Source of the DNA: Gemmobacter caeruleus
GTDB lineage: Bacteria > Pseudomonadota > Alphaproteobacteria > Rhodobacterales > Rhodobacteraceae
Direction: 5' to 3'
DNA: 64,000 nucleotides
Assembly (NCBI RefSeq): GCF_008271655.1
Contig: NZ_VKKX01000011.1
Span: 186,001-250,000 of the forward strand
The notes beneath the pieces were generated by a model that was given only the letters and a program-made list of their open reading frames with translations, did no database searches and was not told the DNA's origin. Of this stretch, positions 48,646-58,380 are shown one piece after another. The position numbers and the translations under genes are program-made. Position 1 is the stretch's first letter. Every line of letters begins with the position of its first letter.

Positions 48646-50580
48646 TTGCACCAGACCGCCCGCCGACCCGCCCGCCCATCCGCCCTGCCCGTCGCCCGCG
48701 CGCTGCCGCGCCCCGCCTGGGGGCTGGCGATCGGCCTCGGGCTGGGGCTTCTGGTGCTGGCAGGCGCGGCGACGATGGCCCGGGCCGAGGGCGCGACGAT
48801 CACCGCGCATGGCATCTCGACCTTTGGCGATCTGAAATACGGGCCCGATTTTGCGCATCTGGATTATGTGAACCCCGACGCGCCCAAGGGCGGCGAGATC
48901 AGCGAGTGGACGATGGGCGGGTTCGACAGCATGAACCCCTTTACCGTCAAGGGGCTGGCCGGCGCGCTTTCCACCGTCATGCTGGAGCCGATCCTGACCG
49001 GCACCTCGGACGAGATCGGCGCGGCCTATTGCCTGCTTTGCGAAAGCATCGAATACCCCGAGGATCGCAGCTGGGCGATCTTCAACCTGCGCCCCGAGGT
49101 GACATTCTCGGACGGGACGCCGATGACGGCCGAGGATGTGCTGTTTTCCTATGAAACCTTCCTCGCCAAGGGCCTGTCGGATTTCCGCACCGTGCTGGCC
49201 CAGCAGGTCGAAAAGGCCGAGATTCTGGGGCCGCATCAGGTGAAGTTCACCTTCAAGGCCGATTTCCCCAAGCGTGACCTGATCCAGGATGTCGGCGGGC
49301 TGCCGATCCTGTCGAAAGCGCAGTTCGAGCGTGACAAGCTGGATCTTGAGGAAGCCACCCTGACGCCGTTCATCGGCACCGGCCCCTATATGTTCGACCG
49401 GATGGAGGTCGGGCGCACGCTGGTCTACAAGCGCAACCCTGATTACTGGGGCGCCAGCCTGCCTATCAATGTGGGCCGCAACAATTTCGATCATCTGCGC
49501 ATCGAATATTTCGCTGACAGTTCGGCGGCCTTCGAGGCGTTCAAATCGGGCGTCTACACCTTCCGCACCGAGAATTCGTCAAAGCAATGGGCCACCGGAT
49601 ACGACTTTCCGGCGATCACCAAGGGCCATGCGGTCAAGGTCGAACTGCCCAGCGGCGCCAAGGCCAATGGTCAGGCCTTCCTAATGAACCTGCGCCGCGC
49701 CAAATTCCAGGATCCCCGCCTGCGCGAGGCGGTCGGGCTGATGTTCAATTTCGAATGGTCGAACGAGACGCTGTTCTACAGCCTTTACAGCCGCATCAAC
49801 TCGGTCTGGGAAAACAGCTGGCTTCAGGCGCAGGGCGTGCCGGGGCCAGAGGAAACCGCGCTGCTCAAGCCCTTGGTGGATGAGGGGCTGCTGCCCGCGG
49901 CCATCCTGACGGATGAGGCGGTCATGGCGCCGGTTTCGGGCACGCGCCAGCTGGATCGCGGCAATCTGCGCCGGGCCTCGGCCCTGCTGGACGAGGCGGG
50001 ATGGGAGGTCGGCAATGACGGGCTGCGCCGCAACGCCAAGGGCGAGGTGCTGACGCTGGAGATCCTCAATGACGATCCGTCTTTCGATCGGATCATCAAT
50101 CCCTTTGTCGAAAACCTGCGCGCGCTGGGCATTGATGCGACGAATGTGAAGGTCGATCCCGCCCAGTTCGAGAACCGCACCCGCCCGCCGCAATATGATT
50201 TCGACGTGATCTCCGGCAGCGCGCGGTCGGGTTATTTCTCGGGCTCCGAACTCAAGCAGTATTACGGCGGTGCGACGGCCGATCAATCGGCCTTCAACCT
50301 GATGGGGCTGAAAAGCCCGGCGGTGGACCGGCTGGTCGATGTCGTGATCGCCGCCAAGACCCGCGACGAGCTGACCCATGCCACCATGGCGCTGGACCGC
50401 GTGCTGCGGGCGGAACGGTTCTGGGTGCCGCAATGGTACAAGAACACCTTTACCGTCGCCTATTACGACATGTTCGGCCACCCCGAATCCCTGCCGCCCT
50501 ATGGGCTGGGCGAGATGGATTTCTGGTGGTATGACGCCGAAAAGGCCGCGCAGCTGAAGGCCGCAGGCGCGATCCGATAA
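48646..50580 (+). CDS. yejA: peptide ABC transporter substrate-binding protein (YejA-like)
   Basis: The 644-residue product has a long signal peptide (positively charged region, then GLAIGLGLGLLVLAGAATMARA, cleaved before EG) and an SBP_bac_5 periplasmic domain: DYVNPDAPKGGEISEWTMGGFDSMNPF is a YejA-type opening, and TPFIGTGPYMFDRMEVG lies in the middle. It delivers oligopeptides (or microcin-C-like nucleotide peptides in E. coli) to the YejBEF importer. The start is TTG at 48646, chosen because AGGAG at 48635-48639 sits 6 bp upstream and a good signal peptide follows; no ATG is suitable. Confidence 0.85.
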   Translation: MHQTARRPARPSALPVARALPRPAWGLAIGLGLGLLVLAGAATMARAEGATITAHGISTFGDLKYGPDFAHLDYVNPDAPKGGEISEWTMGGFDSMNPFTVKGLAGALSTVMLEPILTGTSDEIGAAYCLLCESIEYPEDRSWAIFNLRPEVTFSDGTPMTAEDVLFSYETFLAKGLSDFRTVLAQQVEKAEILGPHQVKFTFKADFPKRDLIQDVGGLPILSKAQFERDKLDLEEATLTPFIGTGPYMFDRMEVGRTLVYKRNPDYWGASLPINVGRNNFDHLRIEYFADSSAAFEAFKSGVYTFRTENSSKQWATGYDFPAITKGHAVKVELPSGAKANGQAFLMNLRRAKFQDPRLREAVGLMFNFEWSNETLFYSLYSRINSVWENSWLQAQGVPGPEETALLKPLVDEGLLPAAILTDEAVMAPVSGTRQLDRGNLRRASALLDEAGWEVGNDGLRRNAKGEVLTLEILNDDPSFDRIINPFVENLRALGIDATNVKVDPAQFENRTRPPQYDFDVISGSARSGYFSGSELKQYYGGATADQSAFNLMGLKSPAVDRLVDVVIAAKTRDELTHATMALDRVLRAERFWVPQWYKNTFTVAYYDMFGHPESLPPYGLGEMDFWWYDAEKAAQLKAAGAIR

Positions 50581-50619
50581 ATCCCGGCCGGGCAGAACAA
50601 GACAGGCGGAACGCAGCCG

Positions 50620-51771
50620 ATGGGCGCCTATATACTACGCAGGTTGGCACTGATCATCCCGACCCTGTTCGGCATCATGCTGATCAATTTCGGGCTGACG
50701 CAATTCGTGCCCGGCGGGCCGATCGAACAGGTTCTGGCCCAGCTTGACGGCAACAAGGATGCGTTTCAGTCCGTCTCTGGCGGCAATGATGCGGGGATCG
50801 AGGATCAGGGCGCCGGCAATGCCGATTATATCGGCGCGCGGGGCCTGCCGCCCGAATTCATCGACCAGTTGGAGGTGCAGTTCGGCTTTGCCCGCATCAC
50901 CTGCGCCGAAGGCTTTACCGGCACACCCAACCTGAAATCGCCCGAGTGCGCCAAGGAAAAGATCGGCGCGGCGGAACGGTTCTGGATCATGATGGGCAAT
51001 TACCTGCGCTTTGACTTCGGGCAGAGCTATTTCCATTCCAAGGGCGTGATCGAACTGGTGGTGGAAAAGATGCCGGTCTCGATCTCGCTCGGGCTGTGGT
51101 CCACGCTGATCGCCTATCTGATCTCCATCCCGCTGGGTATCCGCAAGGCGGTGCGGGACGGGTCGGCCTTTGATACCTGGACCTCGGGCGTGATCATCGT
51201 GGGTTATGCGATCCCGGGTTTCCTGTTCGCGGTGCTGCTGATGGTGGTCTTTGCCGGCGGCACCTATTTCCAGTGGTTTCCGCTGCGCGGGCTGGTGTCG
51301 GACAATTGGGAAAGCCTGAGCCTCTGGGGCAAGATCACCGATTATCTGTGGCATATGGTGCTGCCGATCACCGCCTCCACCATTTCCAGCTTTGCCACCA
51401 TGACGCTGCTGACCAAGAACAGCTTTCTCGACGAGATCCGCAAACAATATGTGATGACCGCCCGCGCCAAGGGCCTGTCGGAGGCGCGGGTTCTGTATGG
51501 CCATGTCTTCCGCAATGCGATGCTGATCGTGATCGCGGGGTTCCCGGCGCTGTTCGTCGCGGTGTTCTTTGGCGGGTCGATGATCATCGAAACCATCTTC
51601 TCGCTCGACGGGCTGGGGCGGCTGGGGTTCGAGGCGGCGGTGAAGCGCAACTATCCGGTGCTGTTCGGCACGCTTTACGCCTTTTCGCTGCTGGGGCTGC
51701 TGGTCGGCATCCTGTCGGATCTGATGTATGTCTTTGTCGATCCGCGCATCGACTTTGAAAAGCGGGGCTAG
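50620..51771 (+). CDS. yejB: peptide ABC transporter permease (YejB-like)
   Basis: A 383-residue permease: N-terminal helix (YILRRLALIIPTLFGIMLINFGLTQFVPGGP), a YejB-type periplasmic insertion (about residues 35-130) and a BPD_transp_1 core with the EAA-type loop ARAKGLSEARVLYGHVFRNAM. It forms the importer channel with YejE. A short CCCGGCCGGG palindrome lies in the 39-bp gap before it. yejE starts 3 bp after its stop. Confidence 0.9.
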   Translation: MGAYILRRLALIIPTLFGIMLINFGLTQFVPGGPIEQVLAQLDGNKDAFQSVSGGNDAGIEDQGAGNADYIGARGLPPEFIDQLEVQFGFARITCAEGFTGTPNLKSPECAKEKIGAAERFWIMMGNYLRFDFGQSYFHSKGVIELVVEKMPVSISLGLWSTLIAYLISIPLGIRKAVRDGSAFDTWTSGVIIVGYAIPGFLFAVLLMVVFAGGTYFQWFPLRGLVSDNWESLSLWGKITDYLWHMVLPITASTISSFATMTLLTKNSFLDEIRKQYVMTARAKGLSEARVLYGHVFRNAMLIVIAGFPALFVAVFFGGSMIIETIFSLDGLGRLGFEAAVKRNYPVLFGTLYAFSLLGLLVGILSDLMYVFVDPRIDFEKRG

Positions 51772-51774
51772 GGC

Positions 51775-52881
51775 ATGGCGCTTTCCCCGCTCAACCAGCG
51801 TCGCTGGCGCAATTTCAAGGCCAATCGCCGGGCCTTCTGGTCGCTGATCCTGTTCACCGCGCTGTTCGGCCTGTCGCTGTTCGCCGAGGTGCTGGCCAAT
51901 GACAAGCCGCTGCTGGTCAGCCACAAGGGCGAGCTTTATACGCCCTTTCTGAAATTCTACCCCGAAACCGCCTTTGGCGGCGATTTCCGCACCGAGGCCG
52001 CCTATCGCGACCCTGAGGTGCAATGCCTGATCGTGGCGCAGGGGGCCGAGGCCTGCTGGGATGACCCCGAGGGCGTGCTGGCCGAGGCAAAGGCCGGCAC
52101 CGTGGAGGGGCAGCCGGTTGACCCGGGCTGGATCCTCTGGGCGCCGATCCCCTACAGCTATACCACAATCAACGATCTGGGCCGCGCCGCGCCCTCGCCG
52201 CCGGATGCGCAGCATTGGCTGGGCACCGACGATACCGCGCGCGACGTGCTGGCGCGGGTGATCTATGGTTTTCGCCTGTCGATCCTGTTCGCGCTGATCG
52301 TGACCGTGCTGACCTCGGTCGTGGGCATCGCGGCGGGGGCGGTGCAGGGCTATTTCGGCGGCTGGGTCGATCTGGTCTTTCAACGGCTGATCGAGATCTG
52401 GGGCGCCACACCCACGCTTTACGTCATCATCATCGTGGCCGCGATCTGGCGAATGAATTTCTGGCTGCTGGTCGCGCTGATGGTGATGTTCGGCTGGACC
52501 TCGCTGATCGGGGTGGTGCGGGCCGAATTCCTGCGGGCGCGCAATTTCGAATATGTGCGCGCGGCGCGGGCACTTGGCGTGAAGGATCGGGTGATCATGT
52601 TCCGCCATGTGCTGCCCAATGCCATGGTCGCCACGCTGACCATGCTGCCCTTCATCGTCACTGGCACGATCGGCACGCTGGCCATGCTGGATTTCCTGGG
52701 CTTTGGCCTGCCGGCCTCGGCGCCCTCGCTGGGGGAGCTGACGCAACAGGCCAAGGAAAACCTTCAGGCGCCCTGGCTGGCCTTTACCGCCTTTTTCACC
52801 TTTGCGCTGATGCTGTCGCTGCTGGTCTTTGTCTTTGAAGGCATCCGCGACGCCTTCGACCCGAGAAAGACCTTCCGATGA
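51775..52881 (+). CDS. yejE: peptide ABC transporter permease (YejE-like)
   Basis: A 368-residue permease with the YejE N-terminus (SPLNQRRWRNFKANRRAFWSLILF), a helix at about 22-42, a periplasmic segment, and a BPD_transp_1 core carrying the coupling loop ARALGVKDRVIMFRHVLPNAM and DFLGFGLPASAPSLGEL. Its stop overlaps the start of the ATPase gene (ATGA). Confidence 0.9.
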   Translation: MALSPLNQRRWRNFKANRRAFWSLILFTALFGLSLFAEVLANDKPLLVSHKGELYTPFLKFYPETAFGGDFRTEAAYRDPEVQCLIVAQGAEACWDDPEGVLAEAKAGTVEGQPVDPGWILWAPIPYSYTTINDLGRAAPSPPDAQHWLGTDDTARDVLARVIYGFRLSILFALIVTVLTSVVGIAAGAVQGYFGGWVDLVFQRLIEIWGATPTLYVIIIVAAIWRMNFWLLVALMVMFGWTSLIGVVRAEFLRARNFEYVRAARALGVKDRVIMFRHVLPNAMVATLTMLPFIVTGTIGTLAMLDFLGFGLPASAPSLGELTQQAKENLQAPWLAFTAFFTFALMLSLLVFVFEGIRDAFDPRKTFR

Positions 52882-54473
52882 CTGTGCTTTCGGTCGAGAA
52901 TCTGAATATCCGCTTTCGGCAGGATGGCCGCGTGATCCATGCGGTGCGGGGCGTCAGTTTCGCGGTGAACAAGGGCGAGACGGTCGCCTTGGTCGGTGAA
53001 AGCGGCTCGGGCAAGTCGGTCACGGCGCTGTCCACCGTGCGGCTGTTGCCCGACAGCGCGGCGGTCGAGGGGCGGATCGCCTATCAGGGGCGCGAAATAT
53101 CCGGCGCGCCCGAGGCCGATCTGCGCGCCATTCGCGGCAATGATATCAGCTTCATCTTTCAGGAGCCGATGACCTCGCTCAACCCGCTGCACACGATCGA
53201 AAAGCAGATCGCGGAAAGCCTGGCGCTGCATCAGGGGCTGCGGGGGCAGGCCGCGCGGGCGCGGATCGTGGAATTGCTGACCAAGGTCGGCATCCGCGAC
53301 GCCGAAACGAGGCTGAGCGCCTATCCGCATGAATTGTCAGGCGGGCAGCGGCAAAGGGTGATGATCGCCATGGCGCTGGCCAATGGGCCGGAACTGTTGA
53401 TCGCCGACGAGCCGACCACCGCCCTTGATGTGACGATTCAGGCGCAAATCCTGGAGGTTCTGGCCGATCTGAAAGCCCGCGAAGGGCTGTCGATGCTGTT
53501 CATCACGCATGATCTGGGCATTGTGCGGCGCATTGCCGACCGGGTCTGCGTGATGAAGGATGGCGAGATCGTCGAACAAGGGCCGACGGCCGAGATCTTT
53601 GCCGCCCCGCAGCACCCCTATACGCAAAAGCTGTTGGCGGCCGAACCGAAGGGGCGCCCCGATCCGGTGCCCGAAGGCGCGCCGGTGGTGGCCGAAACCG
53701 AACATCTGCGCGTCTGGTTCCCGATCAAGACCGGGCTGATGCGGCGGGTGACCGGCCATGTGAAGGCGGTGAACGACGCCACGCTGACGGTCCGCGCCGG
53801 CGAGACGCTGGGCATCGTGGGCGAAAGCGGGTCGGGCAAGACCACGCTGGCGCTGGCGATCCTGCGGCTGATCCATTCGGACGGGCGCATCGTCTTTCTG
53901 GGGCGCGACATCGCGGGGGCACGGGCCGGCGCCTTGCGCGATCTGCGGCGCGACTTGCAGATCGTGTTCCAGGATCCCTATGGCTCGCTTTCGCCGCGCA
54001 TGACGGTGGAGGAGATCATCGCCGAGGGGCTGGGCGTGCATGGCGTGGCGCCGGGGCAGAACAAGCACGAGATGGTCGCCGCGATCATGGCCGAGGTCGG
54101 CCTCGACCCCGCGATGATGGGGCGTTATCCGCATGAATTTTCCGGCGGGCAACGGCAGCGCATCGCGATTGCGCGCGCGATGATCCTGCGACCCAAGCTG
54201 GTAGTGCTGGACGAGCCGACCAGTGCGCTGGACATGACGGTGCAGGTGCAGATCGTGGAGCTGTTGCGCGATCTGCAACGCAAATGGGGGCTGGCCTATC
54301 TGTTCATCAGCCATGACCTGCGCGTGGTGCGGGCGCTGTCGCACAAGGTGATCGTGATGCGCGCCGGCGATGTGATCGAGGCGGGCGAGGGCACGCAGGT
54401 CTTTGACGCCCCGCGCGAGGAATATACCCGCGCCCTGCTGGCGGCGGCCTTCGGTCAGGGGGGGGCGGCATGA
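52878..54473 (+). CDS. yejF: peptide ABC transporter ATPase, tandem domains (YejF-like)
   Basis: The 531-residue protein carries two nucleotide-binding domains. Domain 1 has GESGSGKSV, signature [15 protein letters not shown] and [12 protein letters not shown]; domain 2 has [24 protein letters not shown] and [12 protein letters not shown]. Both signatures are intact, so both sites should hydrolyse ATP. It energises YejBE import. Its stop overlaps the glycosyltransferase start as ATGA. Confidence 0.93.
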   Translation: MTVLSVENLNIRFRQDGRVIHAVRGVSFAVNKGETVALVGESGSGKSVTALSTVRLLPDSAAVEGRIAYQGREISGAPEADLRAIRGNDISFIFQEPMTSLNPLHTIEKQIAESLALHQGLRGQAARARIVELLTKVGIRDAETRLSAYPHELSGGQRQRVMIAMALANGPELLIADEPTTALDVTIQAQILEVLADLKAREGLSMLFITHDLGIVRRIADRVCVMKDGEIVEQGPTAEIFAAPQHPYTQKLLAAEPKGRPDPVPEGAPVVAETEHLRVWFPIKTGLMRRVTGHVKAVNDATLTVRAGETLGIVGESGSGKTTLALAILRLIHSDGRIVFLGRDIAGARAGALRDLRRDLQIVFQDPYGSLSPRMTVEEIIAEGLGVHGVAPGQNKHEMVAAIMAEVGLDPAMMGRYPHEFSGGQRQRIAIARAMILRPKLVVLDEPTSALDMTVQVQIVELLRDLQRKWGLAYLFISHDLRVVRALSHKVIVMRAGDVIEAGEGTQVFDAPREEYTRALLAAAFGQGGAA

Positions 54474-55696
54474 AGATCCTGTTCATTCACCAGAATTTCC
54501 CGGGGCAGTTCCTGCATCTGGCGCCGGCGCTCAAGGCGCGAGGGCATGATTGTCTGGCGCTGACCGATGCGGGCAACAATCGCGCCGCGACGATCCCGGT
54601 GGTGAAATACCGCCACAGCGCCACGGCGCCCGATCCCGCCGCCTGCCGCCTGGGCCGCAATTACACGCAGATGAGCGACCGGGGCGTGACCGTCGCCCGG
54701 GCCTGCCTGCAACTGCGCGAAAAGGGCTATGTGCCCGATGTGATCTTTGGCCATTCCGGCTGGGGCGAGACGCTGTTCCTCAAGGAAGTCTGGCCCGAAG
54801 CAAAGCTGCTGGTCTATTCGGAATTCTATTACAAGGGCCGTGGCGCCGATGTGGGGTTCGACCCCGAATTCGACGCGCCGAGCTTTGATCAGGCGATGAT
54901 CTCGCAGGGGCGGGCGGCGCATCTGGGGCAGGCGCTGGTGCATGCCGATGCCGGGCTCAGCCCGACGCGCTGGCAGGCCAGCACCCATCCGCCGGTGCTG
55001 CGCGACCGCATCGAGGTGATCTTTGACGGGGTCGATACCGATGTGATGGTGCCCAACCCGCAGGCCGAACTGGCCCTGCCGAATGGGCAGGTGCTGCGGG
55101 CGGGGGATGAGGTGCTGACCTTCGTCAACCGCAATCTGGAACCCTATCGCGGCTATCACGTCTTTCTGCGCGCGCTGCCCGCCATTCTGGACGCCCGCCC
55201 CGAGGCGCAGGTAGTGATCGTGGGCGGCGATGACGTGAGCTATGGCCGCGCCGCGCCGCAGGGCAAGACCTGGAAGGAAATCTTCCTGTCCGAGGTGCAG
55301 GGCCGGCTGGATCTGAACCGCGTGCATTTCATGGGCAAGGTGCCCTATCCGACCTTTGTCAGCATGATGCAGGTCAGCCGCGTCCATGCCTATCTGACCT
55401 ATCCCTTCGTCCTCAGCTGGTCGATGCTGGAGGCGATGAGCGCGGGCTGTCTGGTGATCGGGTCGCGCACCGCGCCGGTGCAGGAACTGATCGAGGACGG
55501 GGTGAATGGCCGGCTGGTCGATTTCTTTGACGTGGCGGGCTGGTCGCATCTGATCAGCCGCGCGCTGGCCCGGCCCGACCGCTTTGACGATCTGCGCCGC
55601 GCGGCGCGCGAGACGATCCGCACGCGCTATGACCTCAAGACGGTCTGCCTGCCCCGGATGATCGACTGGGTGGAGGGGTTCGGCCCGAAGGGCTGA
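54470..55696 (+). CDS. GT4-family glycosyltransferase
   Basis: The 408-residue protein has an N-terminal glycosyltransferase family 4 domain ([21 protein letters not shown], residues 1-170) and a GT1-type C-terminal donor domain (FVNRNLEPYRGYHVFLRALP, VIVGGDD, then SWSMLEAMSAGCLVIGSRTAPVQELIEDGVNG with the ExxxxxE donor motif). It would transfer a sugar from a nucleotide-sugar to an unidentified acceptor. Translational coupling to yejF (4-bp overlap) is unusual for this type of enzyme. It converges on hemF across a 10-bp palindrome. Confidence 0.85.
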   Translation: MKILFIHQNFPGQFLHLAPALKARGHDCLALTDAGNNRAATIPVVKYRHSATAPDPAACRLGRNYTQMSDRGVTVARACLQLREKGYVPDVIFGHSGWGETLFLKEVWPEAKLLVYSEFYYKGRGADVGFDPEFDAPSFDQAMISQGRAAHLGQALVHADAGLSPTRWQASTHPPVLRDRIEVIFDGVDTDVMVPNPQAELALPNGQVLRAGDEVLTFVNRNLEPYRGYHVFLRALPAILDARPEAQVVIVGGDDVSYGRAAPQGKTWKEIFLSEVQGRLDLNRVHFMGKVPYPTFVSMMQVSRVHAYLTYPFVLSWSMLEAMSAGCLVIGSRTAPVQELIEDGVNGRLVDFFDVAGWSHLISRALARPDRFDDLRRAARETIRTRYDLKTVCLPRMIDWVEGFGPKG

Positions 55697-55706
55697 ACCG
55701 CGCGGT
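55697..55706. repeat. 10-bp palindrome between convergent glycosyltransferase and hemF
   Basis: ACCGCGCGGT lies directly after the TGA of the glycosyltransferase (55694-55696), and its last base begins the reverse-strand TGA of hemF (55706-55708). It may serve as a weak shared terminator, like the one at 19061-19076. Confidence 0.5.
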
Positions 55707-56557
55707 CAATACCATTTGGCTACGGGCGGCAGGCTCATCAGCACGGCATCGGCATTATGGCCGGTTTCCAGCCCGAATTTGGTGCCGCGATCATAGACCA
55801 GATTATATTCGGCATAGAGACCACGATGGCGCAGCTGTGCCTCGCGGTCGTCCGCGCTGGCGGGCGTGCCCAGCCGACGCTCGGTCACAGGCAGGAACGC
55901 CGGCAGGAAGGCGCGGCCGACATCGCAGGTAAAGGCGAAATCGGCCTCCCAGTCGCCGGTATTCAGATCGTCATAGAAGATGCCGCCCACACCGCGCGCC
56001 CGCCCGCGATGCGGGACAAAGAAATACTCGTCCGCCCAGGCCTTGAAGCGGGGGTAATAATCGGGCGCATGGGCATCGCAGGCCGCCTGCAAGCGGGCGT
56101 GGAAATGCGCGGTATCTTCGGGATATTCGAGGCAGGGGTTCAGGTCGGCCCCGCCGCCGAACCACCAGGCATGAGGCGTCCAGAACATGCGGGTGTTCAT
56201 GTGGACCGCCGGCGTATGCGGGTTCTGCATATGGGCGACCAGGCTGATGCCGCTGGCCCAGAAGCGCGGATCCTCTGCCATGCCGGGCACGCCGCGCGCG
56301 GCCATGGATTTCTGCGCCCGATCGCCCAGCACGCCATGCACGGTCGAGACATTGACCCCGACCTTTTCAAACACCGCACCGCCGCGCATCACGCTCATCA
56401 GGCCGCCGCCGCCGTCATTGTCGCGCTGCGTGGGCGTCACCTCGAACCTGCCGGCGCGGTCGCCGCCGAAACGGCTCTCGAGCGCCTCAAAGGCGGTCAC
56501 GATCTCGTCGCGCAGGCTGCGGAACCAGGCGGCGGCGCGGGTTTTCTGGTCGTCCAT
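55706..56557 (-). CDS. hemF: oxygen-dependent coproporphyrinogen III oxidase
   Basis: A 283-residue aerobic HemF: GGGLMSVMRGGAVFEKVGVNVS, NTRMFWTPHAWWFGGGADLNP and VGGIFYDDLN are family motifs, with conserved Asp/His and Arg residues of the active site. It decarboxylates coproporphyrinogen III to protoporphyrinogen IX in heme synthesis using O2. GAGG 6 bp upstream selects the ATG at 56557. It starts 8 bp after the SDR stop and is probably co-transcribed with SDR and rsmC. Confidence 0.96.
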   Translation of the reverse strand: MDDQKTRAAAWFRSLRDEIVTAFEALESRFGGDRAGRFEVTPTQRDNDGGGGLMSVMRGGAVFEKVGVNVSTVHGVLGDRAQKSMAARGVPGMAEDPRFWASGISLVAHMQNPHTPAVHMNTRMFWTPHAWWFGGGADLNPCLEYPEDTAHFHARLQAACDAHAPDYYPRFKAWADEYFFVPHRGRARGVGGIFYDDLNTGDWEADFAFTCDVGRAFLPAFLPVTERRLGTPASADDREAQLRHRGLYAEYNLVYDRGTKFGLETGHNADAVLMSLPPVAKWY

Positions 56558-56565
56558 CGGGGGCC

Positions 56566-57354
56566 TCAATGTGCAGGGGCGGGCACGACATCGAGCAGGC
56601 TGCGCCCGCCATCCAGCGTGACGATCTGGCCGGTCATGAAGGCAGAGGCATCCGAGGCCAGGAACTGCACCGTCTCCACCACTTCGGAGGCGGCGGCGAT
56701 GCGGCCCAGCGGCGTGCCCTCGCTGATGGCGCCGCGGTAATCGGGGTTGTCCTTGAGAATGCCTTGCAGGCTGGCGCTCATGACCGAGCCAAAGGCGACG
56801 GCGTTCACGCGAATGCCCTTGGGCGCCAGCGACAGTGCCATGGCGCGGGTCATCTGTTCGATGGCCGCGCAGGAAACCGAATAGCCCAGCAGTTCCGGCC
56901 GGGTCTGGCGTGCGGCGATGGAGGACAGGTTGATGATGGTGCCGCCGCCTTCGCCCTGTGCGATCATGCGCTTGGCGGCCAGCTGGCTGAGGCGCAGGCT
57001 GGTGAACAGGTTCTGCTGCAGCATGACCTCCACCGCGTCATCCTCGATGCAGAGCGGGTCCGACATCACGACCTGGCGCGAGGCATTGACCAGGATATCC
57101 ACCCGTTCAAAGGCATCCATCGTGGCCGAGAGCAGGTTGGTGATGGCCAGTTTCTGCCGCAGGTCGCCCGCGAACATGCGCACCGGGCCTTCGGTCCGGG
57201 CCTCGTCGCCGATCTCGACCTCCAGCCGGGATTCGTCCATGTCGGCGAACATCACATTGGCGCCCTTGTCCACGAAATGCCGCGCAATGGCGAGGCCGAG
57301 GCCGCGCGCCGCGCCGGTGACGATGGCGGTCTTGCCCTGAATGGAAAGTGACAT
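56566..57354 (-). CDS. short-chain dehydrogenase/reductase
   Basis: A 262-residue SDR: TGAARGLGLAIA cofactor motif near residue 14, ADMDESR, NASRQVVM in place of NAG, an INLSSIAA strand with the catalytic serine, and YSVSCAAIEQMTRAM, where the usual YxxxK lysine is replaced by alanine (Y-S-V-S-C). The missing lysine means a typical SDR proton relay may not operate. Substrate unknown. Located between rsmC and hemF on the same strand, with 8-15 bp gaps. Confidence 0.78.
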   Translation of the reverse strand: MSLSIQGKTAIVTGAARGLGLAIARHFVDKGANVMFADMDESRLEVEIGDEARTEGPVRMFAGDLRQKLAITNLLSATMDAFERVDILVNASRQVVMSDPLCIEDDAVEVMLQQNLFTSLRLSQLAAKRMIAQGEGGGTIINLSSIAARQTRPELLGYSVSCAAIEQMTRAMALSLAPKGIRVNAVAFGSVMSASLQGILKDNPDYRGAISEGTPLGRIAAASEVVETVQFLASDASAFMTGQIVTLDGGRSLLDVVPAPAH

Positions 57355-57369
57355 GGCGGCCTCTCTGCC

Positions 57370-58353
57370 TCAGCGGCGGTTGGGATGGGCGGCGCGGGTC
57401 AGGCGAAAGGCGTTGTCGCCCCCGATTTCCTCGACCTCGCGGAAGGCGGCCTTGAGCGCCGCGTCATAGGGCAGGTGCCGGTTCGCCACGAGCCAGAGCG
57501 TGCCATCGGGCGCCAGCATCCTTGCGGCGGCGCGCAGGAATGCAAGGCCAAGCGCCGGATCGGCGTCGCGGCCCGCATGGAAGGGCGGGTTGCAGACCAC
57601 CGCCCCGGCCAGGTGCGGCACCTGCCAGGTGGTCGCATCGGCCCAGTGAAACTGGGCGCGCGCATCGTCGATATTGATCCGCGCGCAATCGAGCGCGGTC
57701 TTTTCGGCCTCGACCAGATGCAGTTCCTTGACCCCGGCGCGGGTCAGGATCGCGCGGGACAGATAGCCCCAGCCCGCCCCCAGATCGACCACGCGCGAGG
57801 GCAGCTTTGCCGGCAGCACCGCCGCCAGCAGCGCCGATCCCCGATCTGGTCCATCGGCGGAAAACACGCCGGGCAGGGTGGTGAAACCTTCGGTCGTCAA
57901 GGGCCGCGCCGCCCAATCGGCCAGGGCGTCGCTGGCGGGAAAGGCCGCGATCTTGCCATGGGCCTTGGCCAGCGCCTCGCCCAGCGGGACGCGGGCGCGC
58001 AGTTCCTTGAAGACGGCATCCACGCCATCGGTCTTTTGTCCGTCCACCACGACCAGCCCGCCGGGGGGCAGGGCGGCACAGGCCGCAGCCAGCATGGCGC
58101 GAGCCAGCGGTTTGGCGCGCGGCAGGCAGACGATCACCGCCGCCGCACTGTCGGGCATCGTCTCGGCGCAGGTCAGGCCGCGGGCGGCGAAATGATCGAA
58201 ATCCGGGCGAAAGCCGGTGACGACCAGCAGCCGGTCGCGCGGCAATACCGAAAGATCATCGCCCGATTGCGGCCGCATGACCACGATCCGCCCCTCGGGC
58301 GGCAGGTCAAAGGCGCCACTGTCCAGCGCGAAGGAGAGGCGGGCGGCGCGCAT
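57370..58353 (-). CDS. rsmC: rRNA guanine-N2 methyltransferase (RsmC-like)
   Basis: The 327-residue protein has two methyltransferase-like halves: a degenerate N-terminal one (residues 1-150) and a catalytic C-terminal one with SAM motif VVDLGAGWGYLS (about 192-203) and NPPFH (about 260-264), the base-flipping motif of N2-guanine methylases. RsmC methylates G1207 in 16S rRNA. It is 15 bp upstream of the SDR gene and 27 bp after clpS. The two-domain architecture favours RsmC, but related RlmG cannot be excluded. Confidence 0.82.
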   Translation of the reverse strand: MRAARLSFALDSGAFDLPPEGRIVVMRPQSGDDLSVLPRDRLLVVTGFRPDFDHFAARGLTCAETMPDSAAAVIVCLPRAKPLARAMLAAACAALPPGGLVVVDGQKTDGVDAVFKELRARVPLGEALAKAHGKIAAFPASDALADWAARPLTTEGFTTLPGVFSADGPDRGSALLAAVLPAKLPSRVVDLGAGWGYLSRAILTRAGVKELHLVEAEKTALDCARINIDDARAQFHWADATTWQVPHLAGAVVCNPPFHAGRDADPALGLAFLRAAARMLAPDGTLWLVANRHLPYDAALKAAFREVEEIGGDNAFRLTRAAHPNRR

Positions 58354-58380
58354 GTCAGCGACGAGTGCCGGGCGCGCCGG

